A stretch of DNA of 64,000 nucleotides from NCBI RefSeq assembly GCF_000165835.1, contig NC_014640.1, positions 1,922,001 to 1,986,000 of the forward strand, written 5' to 3'. A program made the position numbers and the translations under genes. Positions 44,280-52,564 of the stretch are shown one piece after another. The stretch's first letter is position 1. Each line of letters begins with the position of its first letter. Under the pieces are notes generated by a model. That model was not told where the DNA came from. It saw only the letters and a program-made list of their open reading frames with translations, and searched no databases. Origin of the DNA: Achromobacter xylosoxidans A8. GTDB lineage: Bacteria > Pseudomonadota > Gammaproteobacteria > Burkholderiales > Burkholderiaceae_B.

Positions 44280-45260
44280 TCAGGGCGTCATGGCCAGCGC
44301 CAGGTCGAAGGCGGCGACCAGCGAGGCGTGGTCGGCCAGGCCCTTGCCCGCGATGTCGAAGGCGGTGCCGTGGTCGACGCTGGTGCGCACGAAAGGCAGG
44401 CCCACCGTCACATTCACGCCATGGTCCAGGCCCAGGTACTTGACCGGAATGAGGCCTTGGTCATGGTACTGCGCCACCACGATATCGAATTCGCCGCGCC
44501 GGGCGCGCATGAAGATCGTGTCGCCGGGCCAGGGGCCGCTGGCGTCGATGCCTTGCGCGCGGGCGGCGGCGATCGCGGGTTCGATGATGTCGAGGTCCTC
44601 GCGGCCGAACTTGCCGCCTTCGCCCGCATGCGGGTTCAGGCCCGCGACCGCGACGCGCGGCCGGGCGATGCCCATCTGGCGGCAGGCCTGATCGGCCAGT
44701 TTCATCGAGGTCAGTTCGGCTTGCGGCGTGATGCGCGCGATCACGTCGGCCAGCGCCACGTGTATGGTCACCAGCAGCACGCGCAGCTCGTCGTTGGCCA
44801 GCATCATCGCGAAGTCGCGCGTGCCCGAACGCTCCGCCAGGATCTCGGTGTGGCCGGGATAGTCTATGCCGGCGGCGTGCATGGATTTCTTGTTCAGCGG
44901 CGCGGTGACTATCGCGCGGATGCGTCCGGCCTGCGCGTCGTCGATGGCGGCGCAGACGTAATCGTAGGCGCCGCGTCCGGCGGCGGCGCTGATCTGCCCC
45001 AGGGGCAGGTCGGCGGGCAGGGCGGGGCTGCAGGCGATGACGTTGATATGGTCCGCGCCCGGCGCTGCCTGGCCCACATTCGCGACCTCGACGATCTCCA
45101 GCCTGGCGCCCAACTGGGCGGCGGCGCGTCGCAGCGCGCCCGCGTCGCCATACACCACGCAAGGCGCATTCAGGCCTTGCGCGTATGCCTTGACGACGAT
45201 TTCGGGGCCGATGCCGGCGGCATCGCCCATGGTGATGCCGACGGGCAGGGAGGTCTTCAC
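44280..45260 (-). CDS. pdxA: PdxA-family dehydrogenase (4-hydroxythreonine-4-phosphate or PdxA2 type)
   Basis: The 326-residue product has the PdxA signatures TMGDAAGIGPEI, DYPGHTEIL, NPHAGEGGKFGRED, AQYHDQGLIPVKYLG and GLPFVRTSVDHGTAFDIAGKG, which supply the three metal histidines. Canonical PdxA oxidises 4-phospho-hydroxy-L-threonine in vitamin B6 synthesis. Details such as KFGRED and TAFDIAG look to me closer to the PdxA2 branch, which acts on sugar-acid phosphates. It is not beside surA/ksgA as expected for the biosynthetic gene, so a second function is possible. Confidence 0.88.
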   Translation of the reverse strand: MKTSLPVGITMGDAAGIGPEIVVKAYAQGLNAPCVVYGDAGALRRAAAQLGARLEIVEVANVGQAAPGADHINVIACSPALPADLPLGQISAAAGRGAYDYVCAAIDDAQAGRIRAIVTAPLNKKSMHAAGIDYPGHTEILAERSGTRDFAMMLANDELRVLLVTIHVALADVIARITPQAELTSMKLADQACRQMGIARPRVAVAGLNPHAGEGGKFGREDLDIIEPAIAAARAQGIDASGPWPGDTIFMRARRGEFDIVVAQYHDQGLIPVKYLGLDHGVNVTVGLPFVRTSVDHGTAFDIAGKGLADHASLVAAFDLALAMTP

Positions 45261-45322
45261 GGTGCTGGAGCTGAGGTTGTGTTGCGGATCATGCTACACC
45301 CGATGGCAGGCGGGCAGCCGCC

Positions 45323-45631
45323 TTACTTCGAGGGATTCTTGGGCGGTTCGATGACGCCGCATTCGAAGGTCACGGTGGCGCGCTTGGGACCCAGGCCGGT
45401 CGCGTGGTTGGACGTGATCTTGGGCTTGACCAGCTTGCGGTCGATGGACTGGCAATACTGTTCGGCGCGCAGCAGGGCCTGGTTCTTGATTTCCACCCAG
45501 GTCATCATCTGCGAGCCGGAGCTGTGGGTGACGCTGTAGGTGTCCTTGCCGACGGACGTGACCTCGCTCATGCTGGAACAGGCGCTCAGCAGGGCGAGCA
45601 ATACGGCGGCGGGGGCAAGGCGTGCAAACAT
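45323..45631 (-). CDS. Small putative lipoprotein
   Basis: The 102-residue product begins MFARLAPAAVLLALLSACSS, a lipoprotein signal with lipobox LSAC and Cys at residue 18. The mature part (SVGKDTYSVTHSSGSQMMTW, then VEIKNQALLRAEQYCQ) has two more cysteines that could form a disulfide and ends in a Pro/Lys tail. It should be anchored to the outer membrane. Function unknown. The 5' end faces the Lrp gene on the same strand with a 42-bp gap. Confidence 0.75.
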   Translation of the reverse strand: MFARLAPAAVLLALLSACSSMSEVTSVGKDTYSVTHSSGSQMMTWVEIKNQALLRAEQYCQSIDRKLVKPKITSNHATGLGPKRATVTFECGVIEPPKNPSK

Positions 45632-45673
45632 GAGGCGTCCTGAAATGGCGATTCCCCCAATTACACCATCATT

Positions 45674-46132
45674 TCAGGGCGCGGCCACGGCGCTGCGGCG
45701 GTCGAGCTTGCGGCTCAGGACGATGGAGGTCTGGGTCTGCTTGACCCCGTCGATCAAGCCGATGCGGTCCAGTAGTTCGTCCAGCTGTTCGTGGGTTTCG
45801 CAGCGCAGGAAGATAAGGTAGTCGTAGGGGCCGCTGACCGACGAGACCTCTTCGACCTCGGGCATCCTCTCCAGTTCGCGGATCACGGCGGCGGTCGTCT
45901 TGGGCAGCACGCTGATGGAGCAATAGGCCCGCACCGCCGCTTCTTCCAGCAGTCGCCCCAGCCGCACGCCATAACCTGCCACGATATGTTCGCGCTCGAG
46001 CCGGGCGATGCGCGCCACCACGGTGGTGCGGGCCAGGCCGAGCTTGCGCGCCAGGATGGCCGCGGGTTCGCGCGCATTGGCCTGCAGCAGGCTGAGCAGT
46101 TGCCGGTCGATGGCGTCGAGTCGTTCGTTCAT
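45674..46132 (-). CDS. Lrp/AsnC family transcriptional regulator
   Basis: The 152-residue regulator has the AsnC-type HTH (LDAIDRQLLSLLQANAREPAAILARKLGLARTTVVARIARLEREHIVAGYGVRL) and a RAM ligand-binding domain with AVIRELERMPEVEEVSSVSGPYDYLIFLRCETHEQLDELLDRIGLIDGV. It probably responds to an amino acid. No transporter or amino-acid enzyme is directly divergent; the upstream unknown gene and the downstream lipoprotein share its strand. Confidence 0.93.
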   Translation of the reverse strand: MNERLDAIDRQLLSLLQANAREPAAILARKLGLARTTVVARIARLEREHIVAGYGVRLGRLLEEAAVRAYCSISVLPKTTAAVIRELERMPEVEEVSSVSGPYDYLIFLRCETHEQLDELLDRIGLIDGVKQTQTSIVLSRKLDRRSAVAAP

Positions 46133-46237
46133 ACGGTGATGGGCAGCGTGGAGCGAGAGGGCGCGAGTGCCGACGGTACAGGCGCGGGGCGGCCCGCGTC
46201 AATGCGCGGCGGCGCGCGCGTTGCAGCGGGTTGGACG

Positions 46238-46843
46238 CTAGCCGTCGGATTCGGGGGGGATGCCGCCCTGATAGATGCGGCCGTCGAACTCGAAGCGCGT
46301 GATGGTCTTGCGCGCGGCATCGAAGATGCGGTCGCGGCTGGCGTCGTCCAGGCCGTCGTGGTCGGCGAAGCTGAAGCGGCACAGATCGATGTCGCTGTCG
46401 TAGAAGGCCGAATGCACATAGCGGCTGACGTCGGCCTCGTGCGCAAAATGCGCGAACTCGCGCAGCTGCTCCATTTCGTGGAAGGACCCGTTGCGGCTGA
46501 CCAGCAGCATCCCGAACTTGCGCTCTTCGTCCGCCATGGGTTCGGGCGCGGCCAGCGCGTCGGGCTGACGCAAATCTTCATAGTCGAAGCGCGCGCCCAG
46601 TTCGTGCATGGCGGCCAGCACGCGCTGCCACTGCGCTTCATCCAGCGTGAGGCGGGCCGCCACGTAAAAGAGGCGCTGGCGGCCCAGCGAGCGCGGTTCG
46701 GCGCCGCCGATATAGCTGTGCCAGGGAATGGCCGCGTCCAGTCCGGCCAGTTCCGCCATGCGCGCGTCGCTGTAGTCCAGCCGGTCCTGCAGGCGCCGCA
46801 TGGATTGGGCGTCCGGCGCAACGTAGTTCTGGATCGTCTTCAT
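46238..46843 (-). CDS. Hypothetical protein with HTH-like N-terminus
   Basis: The 201-residue product is not one I recognise. Residues about 12-60 (AQSMRRLQDRLDYSDARMAELAGL and following WHSYIGGAEPRSLGRQRLFYVAARL) have the rhythm of an XRE-type helix-turn-helix, with recognition-helix spacing before an Arg-rich segment. The middle is Glu/Phe-rich (MEQLREFAHFAHEADVSRYVHSAF) and the end is acidic. It may be a regulator with a C-terminal sensory part. GGAGG 6-10 nt upstream fixes the start at 46843. Confidence 0.65.
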   Translation of the reverse strand: MKTIQNYVAPDAQSMRRLQDRLDYSDARMAELAGLDAAIPWHSYIGGAEPRSLGRQRLFYVAARLTLDEAQWQRVLAAMHELGARFDYEDLRQPDALAAPEPMADEERKFGMLLVSRNGSFHEMEQLREFAHFAHEADVSRYVHSAFYDSDIDLCRFSFADHDGLDDASRDRIFDAARKTITRFEFDGRIYQGGIPPESDG

Positions 46844-47022
46844 GGGGCCTCCGGTTGCACCGGAGCGCGGGGCCGCAGCCCGGGAGACGCAACCGGTGAC
46901 GTGCGCCGCCGTGCCTATGCGGCTACGCTTCATGCTAGCGCGGCGCGCAGGGCTTGCCTAGCTTGGGCGGGCGCGGCGCCGTGCTAGGATTTGCGCCGAC
47001 TTCAATGCCAGGAGGCTTTCAA

Positions 47023-47268
47023 ATGGACATCCAGGAACAAATCGCCGTCATCGTGCATACCATTTCGCACCAAGGCGGCCGCATCGACGCGCTGAATTCG
47101 ACCCTGCTGTCGATGCTGCATCTGGCCAAGGCTTCGCCTGGCCTGCGCGAGGCCATCGAGGCCCAGCTCGAACAGAACTATTCCAGCTTGCTGGCCCGCT
47201 CCGAGAATCCGCAGTACGTGGCCGGTTTCGAGAGTGTGCGCGACATGGTCCTGGGCGCCTTGAAATAG
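47023..47268 (+). CDS. Hypothetical small helical protein
   Basis: The 81-residue product has no family I recognise. It is predicted helical, amphipathic and leucine-rich (IDALNSTLLSMLHLAKASPGLREAIEAQLEQNYSSLLARSENP), with no signal peptide or cysteines. The start is fixed by CAGGAGG at 47009-47015, 7 nt before the ATG. A 35-bp repeat with inverted DnaA-box-like elements begins 31 bp after its stop. Confidence 0.75.
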   Translation: MDIQEQIAVIVHTISHQGGRIDALNSTLLSMLHLAKASPGLREAIEAQLEQNYSSLLARSENPQYVAGFESVRDMVLGALK

Positions 47269-47299
47269 CCGCGCCCGATGGCGCTTGAAGTTGCGGGAG

Positions 47300-47334
47300 T
47301 TACCCACAACTTCTGTGGACAAGCCTTGGGATAG
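47300..47334. repeat. 35-bp intergenic repeat, copy A, with inverted DnaA-box-like elements
   Basis: It contains TTACCCACA (47300-47308) facing TGTGGACAA (47314-47322, inverse TTGTCCACA), then GCCTTGGGATAG. It matches copy B at 51020-51054 at 33 of 35 positions. Both copies follow the stop codon of a small hypothetical gene. Confidence 0.8.
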
Positions 47335-47469
47335 TGCGGGCATAGATGTTCAATTTCCTTTAATTACAAAGGCTTGCATGGGGCGCTCAAAGCGGGCTCC
47401 AATTGCGCTCGCTGGCGGCGCTTCGGGCGGCGCGGCGCAGGTCATGCAAGCCGGGTAATATGCGGCCCC

Positions 47470-47742
47470 ATGCGGAATCAGTATTCATTGGAATGCCGGG
47501 GCGGATCGATCGCGGTGCGTGTCTCGGAAGCAGCAAAGCTGGCGGCGTTCGACCCCGGCAAACTCTCCCCCGAGGCGCGCCAGAGCTGGGAGCGGATGGG
47601 GCATGGCTTCAAGGCCTGGCACGACTTCGACCAGCGCCATCCCATCTTGCGCCGCCTGGTGCGCCTGCCCCTGGTGGGCCGCTGGTACCGCAATGCGCGG
47701 CGCCGCTATGTGCTGCGGGCCAGCGGCAAGCTGGTGGTCTGA
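47470..47742 (+). CDS. Hypothetical basic protein
   Basis: The 90-residue product is very basic at its C-terminus (RRLVRLPLVGRWYRNARRRYVLRASGKLVV) and has no signal peptide. The middle, PEARQSWERMGHGFKAWHDFDQRHP, is rich in aromatic residues. I do not recognise a family; nucleic-acid or membrane-surface binding is conceivable. It converges with the DedA gene 10 bp away. The start at 47470 has no clear ribosome site, so confidence is moderate. Confidence 0.55.
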   Translation: MRNQYSLECRGGSIAVRVSEAAKLAAFDPGKLSPEARQSWERMGHGFKAWHDFDQRHPILRRLVRLPLVGRWYRNARRRYVLRASGKLVV

Positions 47743-47752
47743 GGCCGCTTTA

Positions 47753-48316
47753 TTATTTACGGCGCCTGCCCAGCAGGTGATAAGCCAGCCAGATGGCGGC
47801 GCCGATTGCGATGGCCACGGCCAGCTTGGTCTCGACGCCATGCAGGCGTCCCAGCATCGATTCGATGGTCTGTCCGAACAGGTAGCCCAAGGCGCTGAAG
47901 CACATCGCCCAGATGGCGGCGGCGATGGCGTTGAGCACCAGGAAGCGCAGCGGCGGCACGTTCGATACGCCCAGCGCCACCGGTCCCACCGTGCGCAAGC
48001 CGTACAGAAAGCGCAGGCTCAGGATGAAGCCGTGCGGATAGCGGTCCACCGCCGCCAAGGCCTTTTCGAAAGCGGGTTTCTCGCGGACCCGCCGGACATA
48101 GCGATGATCGCGATAGCGGCGGCCCAGGAAGAACAACGCCTGATCGGCGAGGAACGAACCGGCGAAGGCGCACAGCATTACGTAGGGCAGGTGCAGCAGA
48201 TGCTGGTGCGCCAGGAAGCCGGCGAACACGACCACGCTTTCGCCTTCGAGCAGCGTGCCGCCGAACACCGCCCACAGGCCATAGTCGACGATGAACTGAT
48301 GCAGGGCCGGATTCAT
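47753..48316 (-). CDS. DedA family membrane protein
   Basis: The 187-residue protein has the DedA/VTT core: GLWAVFGGTLLEGESVVVFAGFLAHQ, AGSFLADQALFFLGRRYR, and the re-entrant-loop motif SLRFLYGLRTVGPVALGVSNVPPLRFLVLN. DedA proteins are linked to lipid carrier recycling and proton-dependent membrane homeostasis. Its ATG overlaps the stop of the MocR-type gene (ATGA), so translation is coupled to that regulator. Four to five membrane segments and a basic C-terminal tail. Confidence 0.9.
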   Translation of the reverse strand: MNPALHQFIVDYGLWAVFGGTLLEGESVVVFAGFLAHQHLLHLPYVMLCAFAGSFLADQALFFLGRRYRDHRYVRRVREKPAFEKALAAVDRYPHGFILSLRFLYGLRTVGPVALGVSNVPPLRFLVLNAIAAAIWAMCFSALGYLFGQTIESMLGRLHGVETKLAVAIAIGAAIWLAYHLLGRRRK

Positions 48317-49752
48317 CTGGGCCGCTCGGCCACGATGCGCGCCAAGGTCTGCAGGGCGCTGGTGATCTCGGGCGTGGTGCGTTGCCCGCAACTGATACGC
48401 AGGAAGTGGTTGTAGCGCGCGCCGTTGGAGAACATGGCGCCGGGCGCTACCCGTATGCCTTGGCGCAGGGCAGCTTCAAATACCTCCATGCCCAGGCGGC
48501 CGTCGGGCATTTCCACCCATAGCAGCATGCCGCCTTGCGGCATGCTCAGGCGGGTGCCGGGAGGAAAGTGCGCGGCAATGGTCTCGGCGGTCTGGTCGCG
48601 CTGCATCTTCAGGTGCCGGCGCAGGCGCGACAGGTGCCGGTCGTAGGCGCGCGAGCCCATGAATTCGGCCACGGCGATCTGCGCCAGTGGTTCGTTGGGG
48701 CGGCTCTGGGCGAACTTCAGCATGGCGATGCGGGTTTTCCAGCGGCCGCCCAGCAGCCAGCCCAGGCGCATGCCCGGCGCCAGCGTCTTGTGCATGGACG
48801 AGCAATAGATCACGTTGCCGGTCGCGTCCCACGACTTGGCTGCGGCCAGCGGCGTGTCGTCGTCGGTCAGCGCGCCGTACGTGTCGTCCTCGATCAGCGG
48901 CACTTGCTGGCGCTCGCACAGGGCGACGAGCCGCGCCTTTTCCGCGTCCGGCATGACGCAGCCCAGCGGGTTCTGGAAATTGGGCACCACCACCACGGCG
49001 CGGATATTGCCATGGGTCTGGAACGCCAGGTCCAGCGCTTCGATCGACAGGCCGTGCTGCGGACTGGTGGGAATCTCCAGCGCCCGCATGCCCAGGCTTT
49101 CCAGGATTTGCAGCAGGCCGAAGTAGGCCGGCGATTCGACCGCGATTGTGTCGCCGGGCCGGGCCACTGCGCGCAGCGCCAGGTTCAGCGCCTCGATGCA
49201 GCCATGCGTGACGATGACGTCGTCGGGCGTCGCATTGATGCCATTGGCCAGCGCCCGGCGGGCCAGCACGGCGCGCAGGTCTGGATGCCCTTGCGGCGGC
49301 ACCGGGCTCACCAGCACCTCGGGCGATTGGCGCAGCGCGCGCATCATGGCCTGCTTCAGTTCCTCTAGCGGGTAGGCCTCGGGCACGGCGGCGGCCAGGG
49401 CGAAGTTGGCGCTGACCGGATGCGCTTCGCACTTGGCCACGAAGTCCGAGACCCGGTCGTGGATGCCCACGTACTGCGCGGCGCCGAGTGTCTGGCGGAT
49501 GTCGGGTTCGTCGACGGGCGGGATGCTGTTGCGCCGTGGTTTGAGCACGAAATAGCCCGAGCGGGGGCGCGCTTCGATCAGGCCGTCGTCTTCCAGCTGG
49601 CGGCAGGCCTGCAGCGCCGTCGACAGGCTGACGTGATGGGTGCGCACCAGGGTGCGGACCGAGGGCATGCGCTGGGCCGGCGCCAGCACGCCCGTCTGGA
49701 TGGCGCGCCGGTAATGGTTGGCCAGGCGTAGGTATAGCGGTTGCGGGTCCAT
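48313..49752 (-). CDS. MocR/PdxR-type GntR regulator with aminotransferase domain
   Basis: The 479-residue regulator fuses a GntR winged helix (residues about 5-75: LYLRLANHYRRAIQTGVLAPAQRMPSVRTLVRTHHVSLSTALQACRQLEDDGL) to a fold-type I aminotransferase domain. The PLP lysine lies in CSSMHKTLAPGMRLGW, and the Asn/Asp contacts in VVPNFQNPLG and LIEDDTYGAL. These use PLP to sense amino acids or vitamin B6. Divergent from the DUF2917-like gene and co-translated with DedA, which may be a target. Confidence 0.93.
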   Translation of the reverse strand: MDPQPLYLRLANHYRRAIQTGVLAPAQRMPSVRTLVRTHHVSLSTALQACRQLEDDGLIEARPRSGYFVLKPRRNSIPPVDEPDIRQTLGAAQYVGIHDRVSDFVAKCEAHPVSANFALAAAVPEAYPLEELKQAMMRALRQSPEVLVSPVPPQGHPDLRAVLARRALANGINATPDDVIVTHGCIEALNLALRAVARPGDTIAVESPAYFGLLQILESLGMRALEIPTSPQHGLSIEALDLAFQTHGNIRAVVVVPNFQNPLGCVMPDAEKARLVALCERQQVPLIEDDTYGALTDDDTPLAAAKSWDATGNVIYCSSMHKTLAPGMRLGWLLGGRWKTRIAMLKFAQSRPNEPLAQIAVAEFMGSRAYDRHLSRLRRHLKMQRDQTAETIAAHFPPGTRLSMPQGGMLLWVEMPDGRLGMEVFEAALRQGIRVAPGAMFSNGARYNHFLRISCGQRTTPEITSALQTLARIVAERPR

Positions 49753-49921
49753 GCGCCGATCATGCTCCCCGAGGTTGGAATGAGGGTAGGCACAGATTCA
49801 TGCAAAGTACACCATAACAGCGTGAAAATCGAGGATCTGCATCGGTACAGAAACCCTGGGATTGTGACTGTTGCGCATAGCAGGGCGAGCGTAGCCTGTA
49901 GTTGTCCGACAGGAGACGACG

Positions 49922-50302
49922 ATGATTGCGACTTACCCCCCCGATGCCCAGGCCCGCCGCCTGGAACTTGCCGCCGGCGCCAGCCGGAAACTGGTCTTGC
50001 GCGCCGGCGCCACGCTTGTGTGCGTCAGCGGCAGCGTGCGGGTCGAGGAGCCGGTCAACGGCCCGGAAGCCGCGGGCGGACTGCCTGGGGCGGTATCCGT
50101 GCGTATCAATGCGGGGGAGGGGCACGGCCTGGGCTACGGTGGCGTGGCGCAGGTCACGGCCATCGGCCCGGCGGAGCTGATCTGCCTGGACAGCCCGGGC
50201 TATGCGCAGCGCTTTTTTCGGGCCGCCGCCGTTTTTTTTCAGCTGGAACTGCTCAAAAACCGAAAAAATCGGCTGGGTGCGCTGCACAAGATTTCAAAAT
50301 GA
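49922..50302 (+). CDS. DUF2917-like small protein
   Basis: The 126-residue product has a short beta-rich core (RRLELAAGASRKLVLRAGATLVCVSGSVRVEEP, then INAGEGHGLGYGGVAQVTAIGPAELICLD) that resembles DUF2917/cupin-like proteins often found beside MocR-type regulators. A basic tail follows (ELLKNRKNRLGALHKISK). Function unknown. It is divergent from the MocR gene with a 169-bp gap containing both promoters. Its 3' end runs into the promoter of tRNA-fMet. Confidence 0.6.
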   Translation: MIATYPPDAQARRLELAAGASRKLVLRAGATLVCVSGSVRVEEPVNGPEAAGGLPGAVSVRINAGEGHGLGYGGVAQVTAIGPAELICLDSPGYAQRFFRAAAVFFQLELLKNRKNRLGALHKISK

Positions 50303-50322
50303 TGTATGATTCACACATCAGA

Positions 50323-50399
<77 letters not shown>

Positions 50400-50470
50400 G
50401 TTTCAAGCAGGACCGGCCCGTTCCGGCAGCATGGCAAAAATGCTGCGACGGATAGGCCCTTGCAGAAGAA

Positions 50471-50500
50471 AGCCGCGATTTTCATCGCGGCTTTTTTTTC
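50471..50500 (+). terminator. Terminator downstream of tRNA-fMet
   Basis: The stem AGCCGCGAT/ATCGCGGCT with a TTTC loop (50471-50492) is followed by an eight-T run. It lies 72 bp after the tRNA end. Confidence 0.92.
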
Positions 50501-50649
50501 GCCGTCGCGGCAGGATTCCCTGGGCCGCTTGCTCTGCGTCAAACCTTTGTTCCAGTCCGGACTTTCCCTGGTGTTCGCGGCCGCACAGGCCGCCAACCCT
50601 GCGCTACCATGGGTCACGCGCGCTAGGTTGCCGCACTCGAGGAGGGTCC

Positions 50650-50994
50650 ATGGGAACAGCAAAATACGATCATCCTGGCTATGTCGCCGATGCTGGCGCT
50701 GACGGCAAATACCACGTGGGCATCTGGTGCCCCCACGGCTATCCTGCCCATATTCATATCGGCCGTCCCGCGGACCGCGGCGATCCCCAGGCGATGCTAC
50801 GCCTGCGCATACCGGACGGGGTGTTCCAGTCCTTGCCGGACGATCCCGAAACCCTGTGCCGCCGTGCGCTCGGCCAGGCGCTGGATGCCGGCCTGCTGTC
50901 TTCCGTCTCGGTGGATGGCGAATACCAGGAACTGCGTTTCCAGATGGACGCCGAACCCTGGTCCGGCCCGATGCAGGCCGCGGGCCACGCGTGA
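50650..50994 (+). CDS. Hypothetical protein
   Basis: The 114-residue product is unrecognised. It has a His/Trp/Tyr-rich N-terminal half (KYDHPGYVADAGADGKYHVG then IWCPHGYPAHIHIGRPADRG) that could bind a metal, and a C-terminal half predicted alpha/beta. No signal peptide. The start is fixed by GAGGAGG about 6 nt upstream; the frame is open further upstream through the terminator and cannot be coding there. Copy B of the 35-bp repeat begins 26 bp after its stop. Confidence 0.7.
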   Translation: MGTAKYDHPGYVADAGADGKYHVGIWCPHGYPAHIHIGRPADRGDPQAMLRLRIPDGVFQSLPDDPETLCRRALGQALDAGLLSSVSVDGEYQELRFQMDAEPWSGPMQAAGHA

Positions 50995-51019
50995 TTCCGC
51001 GGCGCATGCCCGGGCTGAA

Positions 51020-51054
51020 TTACCCACAGCTACTGTGGACAAGCCTTGGGATAG
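51020..51054. repeat. 35-bp intergenic repeat, copy B, with inverted DnaA-box-like elements
   Basis: TTACCCACA (51020-51028) faces TGTGGACAA (51034-51042), followed by GCCTTGGGATAG. It differs from copy A (47300-47334) at only two positions, both inside the 5-bp spacer between the boxes, so the boxes themselves are conserved. Confidence 0.8.
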
Positions 51055-51108
51055 CCTCTGCGTATTTCGGGTTTTCCCTGTCATAACAATGACTTGGTAA
51101 CGCCGCTC

Positions 51109-51135
51109 AATAAACGCCCCAACGGGGCGTTTATT
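51109..51135. terminator. Strong hairpin upstream of the HI0933-type gene
   Basis: AATAAACGCCCC (51109-51120) and GGGGCGTTTATT (51124-51135) form a perfect 12-bp stem with an AAC loop. Its T-rich 3' arm and following TGCTTCC make it a plausible terminator for the hypothetical gene ending at 50994. Confidence 0.75.
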
Positions 51136-51280
51136 GCTTCCCGCCAGCCGCGCGCGGTGGCTATGCGACAATCTTTTCCCTTTCTGGCGCGCCCGCGCCT
51201 GATTTGCCATTTCCTCCCGGTTCGTTCCCCATGCCTAGTGCTACGCCTATCCATTCCTGCGGCCTGAAGGCGCCGGCGCC

Positions 51281-52552
51281 ATGAGTCCGGCCGTCGCACG
51301 CGTCGCCGTGATAGGTGGCGGTCCCGCCGGCTTGATGGCGGCCGAGCGTCTGAGTGCTCAGGGGCTGGAGGTGGATGTATTCGATGCGATGCCATCGGTT
51401 GGCCGCAAGTTCCTGATGGCGGGGCGGGGCGGCTTGAACCTGACTCATAGCGAGCCGGCCGCGCCGTTCCTGGCGCGCTATGGCGATCGCGCCGCCCGCG
51501 TGGCGCCCTGGCTGCAGGCGTTGGACGCGGACGGCTTGCGCGAGTGGACGCACGGTCTGGGCATCCAGACCTTCGTGGGCTCGTCCGGCCGCGTGTTTCC
51601 CCAGGAGATGAAAGCGGCGCCCCTGTTGCGGGCCTGGCTGGCCAGGCTGCGCGCCAGCGGCGTGCGCTTGCACATGCGCCACCGCTGGCTGGGGTGGCCG
51701 GCCGATTCGCGGCCCGCCGCGGCCGCCTTGCGCTTCCAGACGCCCGAGGGCGAGCAGGACTACGCAGCAGATGCCGTGGTGCTGGCGTTGGGAGGCGGCA
51801 GTTGGGCCAAGCTGGGGTCGGACGGCGCCTGGACCGGCGGCCTGCAGGCGCATGGCGTCGCGGTCGCGCCGCTGCGTCCGGCCAATTGCGGCTTCGATGT
51901 GGCATGGTCGGATCACTTCCGCGAGCGCTACGCCGGGCAGCCCGTGAAATCCGTGGCCATGGCCTGCGAGACGGTGGCCGGCAAGACGCCCGCCAGGCAG
52001 GGCGAGTTCGTCGTGTCGGAAACCGGCGTGGAAGGCAGCCTGGTGTATGCCTTGTCGGCGCCGCTGCGCGACCGGATCGACGTCCAGGGGCATGCCATCG
52101 CCCTGCTGGATCTGGCTCCGGATTGGTCCCAGGAAAAGGTGATGGCAGCGGTGACGCACCCTCGAGGCTCGCGTTCCATGTCCAGCCATCTGCAGAGCCG
52201 GCTGGGGCTGACCGGGGTCAAGGCGGGGCTGCTGCGCGAATGCGCTTCGGCGGAAGACTTCCGCGATGCCGAACGTTTGGGCCTGCGCATCAAGGCCTTG
52301 CCGCTGCGCCTGCTGCGCGCGCGGCCGATGGACGAAGCCATCAGCACGGCGGGCGGCGTGTCGTTCGACTCGCTGGATTCCGGCCTGATGCTGCGCGATA
52401 TTCCTGGCGTGTTCTGCGCCGGGGAAATGCTGGATTGGGAGGCGCCGACTGGCGGCTATCTGCTGACGGCATGCATGGCGAGCGGCGTGATCGCCGCTGC
52501 CGGAGTGCTGGAATTCCTTCGGTCGGGCGGACGGGTGCCGCCGCAAGCCTGA
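51281..52552 (+). CDS. HI0933-type NAD(P)/FAD-dependent flavoprotein (TIGR03862-like)
   Basis: The 423-residue flavoprotein has the FAD motif VAVIGGGPAGLMAAERLSAQGLEVDVFDAMPSVGRKFLMAGRGGLNLTHSE, characteristic of the HI0933/YhiN group, and a C-terminal TGGVSF-like segment here read as TAGGVSFDSLDSGLMLRDIPGVFCAGEMLDWEAPTGGYLLTACMASG. Function is not established for this family; a role in tRNA or quinone chemistry has been guessed for relatives. Start ATG 51281 has no clear ribosome site. It converges with a small Nif11-like gene 12 bp away. Confidence 0.9.
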   Translation: MSPAVARVAVIGGGPAGLMAAERLSAQGLEVDVFDAMPSVGRKFLMAGRGGLNLTHSEPAAPFLARYGDRAARVAPWLQALDADGLREWTHGLGIQTFVGSSGRVFPQEMKAAPLLRAWLARLRASGVRLHMRHRWLGWPADSRPAAAALRFQTPEGEQDYAADAVVLALGGGSWAKLGSDGAWTGGLQAHGVAVAPLRPANCGFDVAWSDHFRERYAGQPVKSVAMACETVAGKTPARQGEFVVSETGVEGSLVYALSAPLRDRIDVQGHAIALLDLAPDWSQEKVMAAVTHPRGSRSMSSHLQSRLGLTGVKAGLLRECASAEDFRDAERLGLRIKALPLRLLRARPMDEAISTAGGVSFDSLDSGLMLRDIPGVFCAGEMLDWEAPTGGYLLTACMASGVIAAAGVLEFLRSGGRVPPQA

Positions 52553-52564
52553 GGCCGCGGGGTT

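Noticed and set aside
50431..50649. Upstream extension of the 114-residue hypothetical gene
   Set aside because: It would read through the tRNA-fMet terminator; the ATG at 50650 has a strong ribosome site.
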